Assembly (NCBI GenBank): GCA_052139695.1
Contig: JBKQWF010000019.1
Location: forward strand, 55,179-119,178
Reading direction: 5' to 3'
Source of the DNA: PLGF01 sp052139695
GTDB taxonomy: Bacteria; Verrucomicrobiota; Verrucomicrobiia; Limisphaerales; Palsa-1400
Length of the DNA stretch: 64,000 bases
Shown piece by piece: positions 52,594 to 59,548 of the stretch. The notes under the pieces were generated by a model that was not told where the DNA came from, made no database searches, and saw only the letters and a program-made list of their open reading frames with translations. The translations under genes were made by a program, and so were the position numbers. Numbering within the stretch: the first letter of the stretch is position 1; every line of letters starts with the position of its first letter.

Positions 52594-54510
52594 TCAATAA
52601 AGTTTTCCGAGAAGGGTTTGAAAATGTTCGACAATCGGCCCGAGAGTCAGGCAGGGCAGGAAGTTAAGGGCACCCACGAGCAGAACCGTGCCGATAAGAA
52701 GCACGACAAAAGTGGGGCCCGAGACAGGGAACGTGCCGGCGCTAAGGGGCACGACTTTCTTTCGCGCCAGGGAGCCGGCCATGGCCATGATGGGGACGAT
52801 CATGAGGAACCGGCCAATCAACATCGCCAGGCCGATCGTTGTGTTATACCAGGGGGTGTTCGCGCTCAATCCGGCAAAGGCGCTGCCATTGTTGCCGTTG
52901 GCGGAACTGTAAGCGTAGATGATTTCGCTCAGCCCGTGGGGGCCGGAATTATTCAGCCCGGCCAATCCCCATTTGCTGACAGAAGCCCAGGCGGCAAAAC
53001 CGAGGATGGAGAGAGCCAGCACCAGCAGCGCCAGCATGGCCATTTTTACTTCGTAAGATTGAATCTTCTTGCCCAGGTACTCAGGGGTGCGCCCGACCAT
53101 CAGGCCGGCGATGAAAACGGCCAGCACCACAAAGACGAGCATCCCATAAAGCCCGGCGCCCACGCCACCGATGATGATCTCGCCCAGTTGGATATTGAAG
53201 AGCGGCACCAACCCGCCCAGCGCGGTAAAGGAATCATGCATGGAATTGACCGCGCCACAAGAGGCGTCCGTCGTGAGGGTGGCGAACAAAGCGGAATTAA
53301 AGATGCCAAAGCGGACCTCTTTTCCCTCCATATTTCCATCCGCTATGGCCAAACCGAGTTGTTGGTGGATGGGATTGCCTTTCGATTCCGCCCACCAGCA
53401 GACCAAAACCCCGCCCAGGAACAAGAGCATCATGGCCGACCAGACCGACCAGCCATGTGCCTGGTTCTTTGTCATGCGACCCAGGTAATAGGTCAAACCG
53501 CTGCCAATGGCGAAGATGGAGAGCATTTGGATAAAGTTGGAAAGCGGAGTCGGATTCTCGAAGGGAAAGGCCGCGTTCGCGTTGAAATAACCGCCGCCGT
53601 TGGTGCCCAGCATTTTGATGGCAACCTGGGAAGCTACCGGGCCTTGCGGAATGGTTTGCTCCTCTACCTTTTGATCGACCATCACTGGCACGTTTGTCAT
53701 GATGGGCGCGCCCTTGGCATCAAACTGTGGGGTGTCCACCATCACAGCGACCCCGTTGGACAAGACTGGCTGGCCTTTGGCATCCAGCTTCGGCATGGAA
53801 ACGACTAGCTGAATGTTGGTGGTGACGGCATTTCCCTTTTCATCAGTTTTTGGCACTTGAATGGTATAAGACTCGGTTAACTTTGCTTTGGTATAGGGGT
53901 TGAAGTTCTGAATCATGCCCTGTGAGACCAGGAAAACGGCAAAGACAAGGCAGATTGGCAGCAGGAGGTAGTAAGTGATCCGCACCAGATCCACCCAGAA
54001 ATTACCGATGGTTTGCGCCGTATGACGAGTGATGCCGCGGACAAGGGCGGCGGCGAGAGCAATGCCCGTAGCGGCGGAACCGAAATTGTGCAGGACCAAC
54101 GCCACCATCTGGGAGAGATACGACATCGTGGATTCGCCACTGTAACTTTGCCAATTGGTGTTCGTTGTAAAACTGGTGGCGGTGTTGAATGCCAGGTCGG
54201 GGCTGACCGGGCCGAAATTCTGGGGGTTGAGCGGCAGCCATTGCTGGAGCCGCAGAATAGCGTAGGTAAAAAGGCAGCTTACCAGGCTGAACAAGAGCAT
54301 GGCGAAGGTATATTGCTTCCAGTCCTGCTCCTTGTCCTGTTTCACGCCCAGGATCCAATAGGTCAGGCTTTCCACAGGCTTTAAGAGAGGATCGAGCCAG
54401 GTTTTGCCTTTGGCATCGAGAACCTGGACCAAGTAAAGGCCCATGGGTTTGGTAATCAAAACCAGGGCAGCGATAAAGATCGCCAGTTGCAACCAGTCAA
54501 TAGAGCGCAT
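52594..54510 (-). CDS. kdpA: Potassium-transporting ATPase subunit A with unusual repeat insertion
   Basis: The channel-like subunit of the Kdp pump, related to the superfamily of K+ transporters, with selectivity-filter regions such as NTATSFTTNTNWQSYSG at about 109-125 and LGTNGGGYFNANAAFPFENP at about 301-320. At 638 residues it is about 80 longer than usual. The excess lies at about 218-282, before the conserved QGPVASQVAIK: three similar units at 220-238, 240-259 and 261-279 share the pattern D-x-K-G-x-x-x-x-(S/T)-N-x-x-V-V. Filter residues seem intact. It is followed by kdpB and preceded seven bases away by kdpF. Confidence 0.95.
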   Translation of the reverse strand: MRSIDWLQLAIFIAALVLITKPMGLYLVQVLDAKGKTWLDPLLKPVESLTYWILGVKQDKEQDWKQYTFAMLLFSLVSCLFTYAILRLQQWLPLNPQNFGPVSPDLAFNTATSFTTNTNWQSYSGESTMSYLSQMVALVLHNFGSAATGIALAAALVRGITRHTAQTIGNFWVDLVRITYYLLLPICLVFAVFLVSQGMIQNFNPYTKAKLTESYTIQVPKTDEKGNAVTTNIQLVVSMPKLDAKGQPVLSNGVAVMVDTPQFDAKGAPIMTNVPVMVDQKVEEQTIPQGPVASQVAIKMLGTNGGGYFNANAAFPFENPTPLSNFIQMLSIFAIGSGLTYYLGRMTKNQAHGWSVWSAMMLLFLGGVLVCWWAESKGNPIHQQLGLAIADGNMEGKEVRFGIFNSALFATLTTDASCGAVNSMHDSFTALGGLVPLFNIQLGEIIIGGVGAGLYGMLVFVVLAVFIAGLMVGRTPEYLGKKIQSYEVKMAMLALLVLALSILGFAAWASVSKWGLAGLNNSGPHGLSEIIYAYSSANGNNGSAFAGLSANTPWYNTTIGLAMLIGRFLMIVPIMAMAGSLARKKVVPLSAGTFPVSGPTFVVLLIGTVLLVGALNFLPCLTLGPIVEHFQTLLGKLY

Positions 54511-54517
54511 AATGTCC

Positions 54518-54601
54518 TTAAAACTTCTCGGGCTTCAGCATGGCGACGAGTAAATAAGCGAAGAGGAGAAGGGCAATAATGCCCGCGATAAGGTTTTCCA
54601 T
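54518..54601 (-). CDS. kdpF: Potassium-transporting ATPase subunit F
   Basis: A 27-residue single-helix peptide, MENLIAGIIALLLFAYLLVA followed by MLKPEKF. Size, the LLxAxLxPExF-like end and position seven bases before kdpA all fit KdpF, a lipid-like stabiliser of the Kdp complex. A ribosome-binding sequence (AGGAATTG) precedes it. Confidence 0.9.
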   Translation of the reverse strand: MENLIAGIIALLLFAYLLVAMLKPEKF

Positions 54602-54609
54602 AGCAATTC

Positions 54610-54693
54610 CTACAGCTTTTCGCAAAGGGCGGCGTAGAGGCCGGCCAGGACAAAGAAAGCAATTGTCACCGCAATGAAGATCAGGTCATTCAT
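54610..54693 (-). CDS. Second 27-residue Kdp-associated membrane peptide
   Basis: ATG 54693 to TAG 54612 encodes MNDLIFIAVTIAFFVLAGLY then AALCEKL: a short acidic head, one helix and the end CEKL. It lies eight bases before kdpF on the same strand and is thus the first gene of the kdp transcript. Similar peptides with a C-E-x-L end occur, from memory, before kdpF in several bacteria, usually unannotated. It may be an extra small subunit or a leader peptide. Confidence 0.7.
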   Translation of the reverse strand: MNDLIFIAVTIAFFVLAGLYAALCEKL

Positions 54694-55143
54694 AATTGTT
54701 TTTGGCTACGTTTCCATTGCTCCGCGATATATCCGTCTCAATCACGCCAGCATCTTCATCCGGGTTTGGCCGGCGCGATAGTCAAACTGGTGCTCAAACT
54801 CATAAATAAAACATAAACAAGGAATTGATTCCCCCGCGAGGTGGAGAATATTTTTTTGGCGTCTCTGCCGTGACGCGGAGCGAATGCCGGCCAAGACGGT
54901 GAGGACGGGGCGAATCGCAGGATGATGCCCAGAGTTCCCTGCGATCCGGGTCGCAAAGGCCGCAGGCAAGAAGCAAGCGTCAAACTTGTGGACGCGGCTT
55001 GCTGGGCTTGCTGCCGTAGAAATGGGCCGACCCAAGATGAAGCCCAAGACGCGAAGGCTTCATGCTTATGGGAACTTCAAAAGCTTCGCTGTCCCAAACC
55101 AGCGCCGGCAAAAAGGCCTTTGCCAGCGGCGGCGGGGAAGTTG
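54694..55143. other. Gap holding the kdp promoter region; no gene seen
   Basis: The stretch between the first kdp peptide and the glnA stem-loop has no gene I can support. On the minus strand an AT-rich patch with repeated TTTATG (about 54796-54815) is a possible KdpE or promoter site, about 110 bases before the first small gene. Near 55105-55125 a GGCAAA/TTTGCC palindrome is present. No riboswitch could be recognised. Confidence 0.4.
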
Positions 55144-55169
55144 GCGCGTCCGATTTTTGCCGGACGCGC
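55144..55169 (-). terminator. Stem-loop downstream of the glutamine synthetase gene
   Basis: GCGCGTCCG (55144-55152) and CGGACGCGC (55161-55169) form a perfect 9-bp stem with an 8-base loop, 46 bases after the glnA stop. On the minus strand no T run follows, so it may be a rho-dependent or RNA-protecting stem rather than an intrinsic terminator. In the plus direction it is followed by GGTTTT. Confidence 0.55.
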
Positions 55170-55214
55170 GGTTTTGCCGAGGTTGGACGATGCCAACGAA
55201 TTCGAAAGGCCCTG

Positions 55215-56234
55215 CTATTTGGTCGGGACGGTTGCAATGGTTTGGAGAATGCGGCTGGCAATCTTGTAAGGGTCGCCCTGGGAGTTGGGGCGGCGATCTT
55301 CCAGGTAGCCGCGATAACCGTTTTTCGGGAAGGTGACCGGCACGCGGACCGAAGCGCCGCGGTTGGCCACGCCATAATTGAATTTGTCGATGGATTGCGT
55401 TTCGTGGAGGCCGGTCAAACGAAGATGATTGTCCGGACCATAGACGGCGATGTGCTCGTTCTTATACTTGTCAAACGCCGCCATGAGCGCTTCGAAGTAT
55501 TCCTTGCCGCCCACTTCGCGCATGTGCTTGGTGGAGAAGTTCGTGTGCATGCCGGAACCGTTCCAATCCACGTCCATGCCGAGGGGCTTGCAATGCCAGA
55601 CGACGGTGACCTGGAATTTCTCGCACAGCCTCATCAGGAGGTAACGGGCCATCCACATCTGGTCCGCGGCCGTCTTGGAGCCTTTGCCGAAGATTTGGAA
55701 TTCCCACTGGCCTTTGGCCACTTCCGCGTTGATGCCTTCATGGTTGATGCCGCATTCCAGGCACAGGTCCAAATGCTTATCGACGATCTCGCGGGCGAGA
55801 TCACCGACGTTTTCGTAGCCGACGCCCGTGTAATACTTGCCTTGCGGGTAAGGGTAGCCGGTTTTGGGGAAGCCCAGCGGGACGCCGTCTTTAAAGAGAA
55901 AATATTCCTGCTCGAAACCGAACCACGTGTCCGGGTCATCCAGAATCGTGGCACGGGAATTCGTGGGGTGCGGCTTCCCATCGGGCAAATAAACCTCGCT
56001 CAAGACCAGGACGCCGTTCGTCTTGGTCGGGTCCGGGTAAGAGGCAACCGGTTTGAGAATGCAATCGGAGCTGTGACCCTCGGCCTGCCGGGTGGAACTG
56101 CCGTCAAAACCCCAATGCGGCAGGTCGGACAGCTTGGGAAAACTGTCAAAGTCTTTGACCAAAGTTTTGCCGCGGAGGTTAGCAACCGGTGCGTAGCCGT
56201 CCAGCCAGATGTATTCGAGTTTATATTTAGCCAT
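55215..56234 (-). CDS. Glutamine synthetase, GSII type
   Basis: A 339-residue glutamine synthetase making glutamine from glutamate, ammonia and ATP. The short length, the start MAKYKLEYIWLDGY, the beta-grasp segment HWGFDGSSTRQAEG near 41, the catalytic FGFEQEYFLF near 105, GYENVGDLAREIVDKH, and NRGASVRVPVTF all match GSII, the form typical of eukaryotes and found in some bacteria (rhizobia, actinomycetes, Verrucomicrobiota). GSII is not regulated by adenylylation at a GSI-type tyrosine. It stands alone, divergent from the DUF4139 gene, with a possible sigma-54 promoter upstream. Confidence 0.95.
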   Translation of the reverse strand: MAKYKLEYIWLDGYAPVANLRGKTLVKDFDSFPKLSDLPHWGFDGSSTRQAEGHSSDCILKPVASYPDPTKTNGVLVLSEVYLPDGKPHPTNSRATILDDPDTWFGFEQEYFLFKDGVPLGFPKTGYPYPQGKYYTGVGYENVGDLAREIVDKHLDLCLECGINHEGINAEVAKGQWEFQIFGKGSKTAADQMWMARYLLMRLCEKFQVTVVWHCKPLGMDVDWNGSGMHTNFSTKHMREVGGKEYFEALMAAFDKYKNEHIAVYGPDNHLRLTGLHETQSIDKFNYGVANRGASVRVPVTFPKNGYRGYLEDRRPNSQGDPYKIASRILQTIATVPTK

Positions 56235-56320
56235 GTTTTTTCTTAAAAAATGTTAAGTTTCAATCGCGTTGATAAAAATTTTACAGTTTTAAGGCCGTAA
56301 AAGTAACTGCGCACTGTCGA

Positions 56321-56336
56321 AGCAGTTGCAATGCCA
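56321..56336 (-). promoter_or_regulatory. Possible sigma-54 (-24/-12) promoter of glutamine synthetase
   Basis: On the minus strand TGGCATTGCAACTGCT fits the sigma-54 consensus TGGCAC-N5-TTGCW with GG and GC ten bases apart and two or three mismatches. It lies about 90 bases before the glutamine synthetase start. Nitrogen genes often use sigma-54, which makes it plausible, but a single match of this quality can arise by chance. Confidence 0.3.
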
Positions 56337-56401
56337 TGAAGAGCGTGAAGTGCGATTTTGCCGCCTTTGAGCATTTCGCGGAACTCTATGTCAAAGACTG
56401 A
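56336..56401 (+). CDS. Possible 21-residue upstream ORF before DUF4139
   Basis: ATG 56336 to TGA 56401 encodes MKSVKCDFAAFEHFAELYVK and a final D. It ends 16 bases before the DUF4139 start and shares its leader. It could be a leader peptide, but there is no homology, and it overlaps the putative sigma-54 site on the other strand. Confidence 0.15.
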   Translation: MKSVKCDFAAFEHFAELYVKD

Positions 56402-56417
56402 CAGGAGACCCCTGACA

Positions 56418-57938
56418 ATGATGAAAACAATGCTTGCCTTAGGCGCTGCCGCACTTTGCGCCGCGGAACTTCCGGCCGAACCGGCCTTAACCATCTACAA
56501 CCAGAATTTTGCCGTGGTGCGCGACACCATCCATCTCGACCTCAAGCGGGGCGAGAATACCGTGAGCTACGACGGGGCGACAATGCATCTGGAGCCGGAC
56601 TCCGTTGTGCTGCGCGATCCCAGCGGCGCGCGCCAATTGCAAATCCTGGAGCAGAATTTTCGCGCCGATCCCGTTTCCCAGGGGCTGTTGCTGAATTATT
56701 TCGAGGGCAAAACGATCGATTTCGAGCGCGACACGGCGGCTGGCGGCCAGGCGAAAAAGGAGATAATCCGCGGCAAGATCATCCGCAGCGGTTATGTGCC
56801 GCACCTCGCCGCGTATCAACAATACGGCGGGCAATATGCTTACGCCCAGTCCGTTTACGCCTCGCCGGATGGCGGTGGCGGGCAACCGATCATCGAAGTG
56901 GATGGCAAACTCATGTTCCGGTTGCCGGGCGAACCGCTCTTTCCAGCCCTGCCCAACGACAGCATCTTGAAGCCGACTTTGACCTGGGAGATTGCCGCGG
57001 ACAAGTCCGGCCCGGTGGACGCGGAATTGGGATACATCACCGAAGGGATGAGCTGGCACGCCGATTACAACCTGGTCGCGGCAGAAAACAGCGAGGCGCT
57101 GGACCTGGTCGGCTGGGTGACGATGGACAATGAGTCAGGCAAATCATTCGAGCGCGCGAAAATCAAGCTGATGGCCGGTGAAGTCAACAAAGTGCAGCAG
57201 TTGCCACGCGCAGGCTCGGCTGCAAGGGGAAGGGCGATGGCGGCGGCCATGGACGGCATGCCCCCGGTTTCGGAAAAGGCCTTTGACGAATATCATCTTT
57301 ACACATTGGAGAGACCGGCGACTTTGCTGGATCGCGAGACCAAGCAGGTCGAATTTGTGCGCGCGGAAGGCATTGCGTCGAAGGTGATCTACATTTATGA
57401 CGGGCTGGCGATTGACCAGCGGTACAATGGCTGGAACAGCGAGGTTGTGCTTGAAAATCGCGATTTTGGCACGCAGTTCACGCCAAAGGTTTTGGTTACG
57501 CGCGAGTTTTACAATTCGACAACCAATCATCTGGGTTGGCCGCTCCCCGCGGGCCGGATGCGCTTTTACCGCCGCGACGCGGACGGACAATTGGAGTTCA
57601 CTGGCGAAAACAACATTGACCACACTTCCAAGGATGAGCGCGTGCGCCTGCCCACGGGACGCGCGTTTGACCTTGTGGGTGAGCGGACGCGGACGGATTT
57701 CCACGTGAGCAGCAACGACCATTGGATTGACGAATCATTTCAAATCAAGCTGCGTAATCACAAGAAAGCGCCGGTCGAAATCCGCGTTGTGGAACACCTC
57801 TATCGCTGGAACAATTGGAACATCAGCGCGAAGTCAGGTGACTTTGTCAAAAGAGATTCCCAGACGGTTGAATTCCCGGTGACAGTCGAGCCGGACGCGG
57901 AAAAGACCGTGACTTACACGGTCCATTATACGTGGTGA
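56418..57938 (+). CDS. Secreted DUF4139 family protein
   Basis: A 506-residue exported protein. ATG 56418 has an AGGAG sequence nine bases upstream and starts a Sec signal ending ELPAEPA. The mature part shows the DUF4139 architecture: YNQNFAVVRDTIHLDLKRGE at the start, TYITEGMSWHADYNL-like segment (GYITEGMSWHADYNLVAAEN) near 215, then immunoglobulin-like strands to the end. DUF4139 proteins are surface or periplasmic and of unknown function. A methionine- and alanine-rich loop (RAMAAAMDGMPP) lies at about 275. The gene is divergent from glutamine synthetase. Confidence 0.88.
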   Translation: MMKTMLALGAAALCAAELPAEPALTIYNQNFAVVRDTIHLDLKRGENTVSYDGATMHLEPDSVVLRDPSGARQLQILEQNFRADPVSQGLLLNYFEGKTIDFERDTAAGGQAKKEIIRGKIIRSGYVPHLAAYQQYGGQYAYAQSVYASPDGGGGQPIIEVDGKLMFRLPGEPLFPALPNDSILKPTLTWEIAADKSGPVDAELGYITEGMSWHADYNLVAAENSEALDLVGWVTMDNESGKSFERAKIKLMAGEVNKVQQLPRAGSAARGRAMAAAMDGMPPVSEKAFDEYHLYTLERPATLLDRETKQVEFVRAEGIASKVIYIYDGLAIDQRYNGWNSEVVLENRDFGTQFTPKVLVTREFYNSTTNHLGWPLPAGRMRFYRRDADGQLEFTGENNIDHTSKDERVRLPTGRAFDLVGERTRTDFHVSSNDHWIDESFQIKLRNHKKAPVEIRVVEHLYRWNNWNISAKSGDFVKRDSQTVEFPVTVEPDAEKTVTYTVHYTW

Positions 57939-57958
57939 GGGCCAGGGGCGGCTTGAAC

Positions 57959-58122
57959 GGGTGCGGTTAAGCATGTCTGTCAACGAAACTCGATGGGGCG
58001 GTGCTGTTGCGCCGCCCATTCTTTTTCTTGCGGCAGGTTACATAAAATCCGCTGGTGGCGGAGAAAAGTGGGCGGAGCAGCATCTCCGCCCCACCAAATT
58101 GCCGGGCACTCTTATTGCACCC
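57959..58122. repeat. 164-bp palindromic element with imperfect terminal inverted repeats
   Basis: The left end GGGTGCGGTTAAG and right end CTTATTGCACCC are imperfect complements and resemble the ends of the element at 23768-23879. Inside are the palindromes GGGGCGGTGCTG...GCGCCGCCC (57994-58017) and GTGGGCGGAG...CTCCGCCCCAC (58068-58095), joined by a stretch containing TTCTTTTTCTTGCGGCAG, nearly the same as in the element at 30970. Confidence 0.6.
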
Positions 58123-58175
58123 GTCATACTCCTTGGGTGGACAAACCGCGCCGCGCGAGGCAGAATACTAGCGGC

Positions 58176-58553
58176 ATGCTGCAGGTCAAAGACACGCTTC
58201 GAGCTACTGTCCAATTGAGTTTCGATGGCCGGGTCTTCAAGACATATCATGGCTCGGACGCTCAAAGTCGATTTGAAAAAGAAGTGCGCGTGCTGCGATT
58301 CCTCGAAGCGCGTGGTTGCGGCTTTGTTCCGCGCCTGCTGGAAACGGACCCGGACAAGCCGCGAATTATTACGACGGAGTGCGGCACGCGCGTCGAGCAT
58401 CTCGATGCCGAGCGGGCCAGGGAGTTGTTTGCCGAATTGGAAACCTACGGGGTGCGTCACGACGATCCTGACGTTCGCAATATCACCTATCGCCAAGACG
58501 ACGGGCGCTTTTGCGTGGTGGATTTTGAATTGGCAACGATCCTGACGCCGTGA
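58176..58553 (+). CDS. Minimal protein-kinase-like protein coupled to a PP2C phosphatase
   Basis: A 125-residue protein with the essential elements of a protein-kinase-like fold in very short form: a possible strand-3 lysine in GRVFKTYHG (about 21), a helix-C glutamate in FEKEVRVLRFLEARG, the catalytic loop HDDPDVRN (HxDxxxxN) at about 101, and VVDFELA as a DFG-like metal loop at about 115. RIO- and Kdo-kinase-like families share this layout but are normally 180-250 residues. Its stop overlaps the start of the phosphatase gene (GTGA). It may be an active small kinase, a pseudokinase or a regulator; activity is inferred only. Confidence 0.65.
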   Translation: MLQVKDTLRATVQLSFDGRVFKTYHGSDAQSRFEKEVRVLRFLEARGCGFVPRLLETDPDKPRIITTECGTRVEHLDAERARELFAELETYGVRHDDPDVRNITYRQDDGRFCVVDFELATILTP

Positions 58554-59380
58554 CCCGTTTGGCCAATCCCGTGCCCCATTTTGGTTTGCGCTGGTCCGCC
58601 TGGACCGAACGCGGCCCGATCCGGCCCAATAATGAGGATGCTTTCCTGGGGGTTTGCTTTGACGCCCGGGAAGTCCATCACCTCGGCAAGAGCGGGGATG
58701 CGCCCTCCGGCAGCATGGACTTCGCCTTTGCCGTGAGCGACGGGATGGGCGGGGCCAAGGCGGGCGAATTTGCCAGCAGCATCGCGACGGAGAAGATCGC
58801 GCATTTGCTGCCGCGCTCGTTCCGTCAAGCCGCCGTCGGCCTGGAAACGGGATTTACTGAGGTTCTGGAAGAGCTTTTCGATCAAATCCACCGCGCGCTG
58901 GCCTGGCTTGGCGCCAGCTATCTGGAATGCGCCGGGATGGAAGCGACTTTGAGCCTCTGCTGGTTTACGCCGGACTGGCTCTACTTCGGTCACATTGGCG
59001 ATAGTCGAGTTTATTATATGCCGGCATGGGGCCAAGCGGTGAAGCAGCTCACCGAGGACGATACTCATGTGGGCTGGCTGCTGCGCCAGGGGCAGTTGAA
59101 CGAACGCCAGGCTCGCTGTCATCCGCGTCGCAATGTTTTGCAAAAAGCGTTGGGCGGAGCGAACCAGTTTGTCACGCCGCAGGCCGGCAGGGTTGGCTAC
59201 GAGCGGGGAGACATTTTCCTTCTCTGCACGGACGGATTGATGGAGTGCCTTTACAATGAGCATCTGCTGGAGCTCTTGCGCGGGCCGGGCTTTGACAGTG
59301 TGGCGCGGCGTCTGGTGGAAGCCGCGCTGGCCGGCGGCGCGCGGGACAATGTGACCGCGCTCGTCGTCGAAGTCATTTAA
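58550..59380 (+). CDS. PP2C-family serine/threonine phosphatase
   Basis: A 276-residue metal-dependent phosphatase. All the conserved aspartate motifs are present: RPNNEDAFLGV at about 24, VSDGMGGAKAGEFAS at about 63, IGDSRVYYMP at about 150, LLCTDGLMECLY at about 225 and GGARDNVTALVVEVI at the end. The start is GTG 58550, overlapping the stop of the kinase-like gene by four bases, so the two proteins are made together. It is cytoplasmic, with no membrane segment. Likely substrates are phosphoserine or phosphothreonine proteins, perhaps those of its partner. Confidence 0.92.
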   Translation: MTRLANPVPHFGLRWSAWTERGPIRPNNEDAFLGVCFDAREVHHLGKSGDAPSGSMDFAFAVSDGMGGAKAGEFASSIATEKIAHLLPRSFRQAAVGLETGFTEVLEELFDQIHRALAWLGASYLECAGMEATLSLCWFTPDWLYFGHIGDSRVYYMPAWGQAVKQLTEDDTHVGWLLRQGQLNERQARCHPRRNVLQKALGGANQFVTPQAGRVGYERGDIFLLCTDGLMECLYNEHLLELLRGPGFDSVARRLVEAALAGGARDNVTALVVEVI

Positions 59381-59548
59381 TTGATGGGATGCTCCAGGGC
59401 CTGCAAAACGCAGGGTCGCCTCGCCGCGGCGGCCGCGCGGACGGCTCGGCGAACCGCCCCCACCACCAATGGCTGAGGTTTTACACCGGTATTACACCCT
59501 ATTAACTTTCCACTTGCTGCCTGAGAAACGGCTCCCCATGCTTTGCCT
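59381..59548. repeat. Short gap with GC-rich repeat remnant
   Basis: No gene. A segment at about 59410-59470 begins AGGGTCGCCTCGCCGCGG and ends CCGCCCCCACC, resembling the ends of the dispersed palindromes but too worn to fold well. Confidence 0.4.

Noticed and set aside
52567..53808. 413-codon plus-strand frame opposite kdpA
   Set aside because: Mirror frame of a well-supported gene; its translation is rich in His, Gln, Arg and Asp as expected from antisense codons.
55062..56246. Long plus-strand frame of 394 codons opposite the glutamine synthetase gene
   Set aside because: It lies antisense to a complete GSII gene, its translation lacks domain character, and high GC creates such mirror frames.
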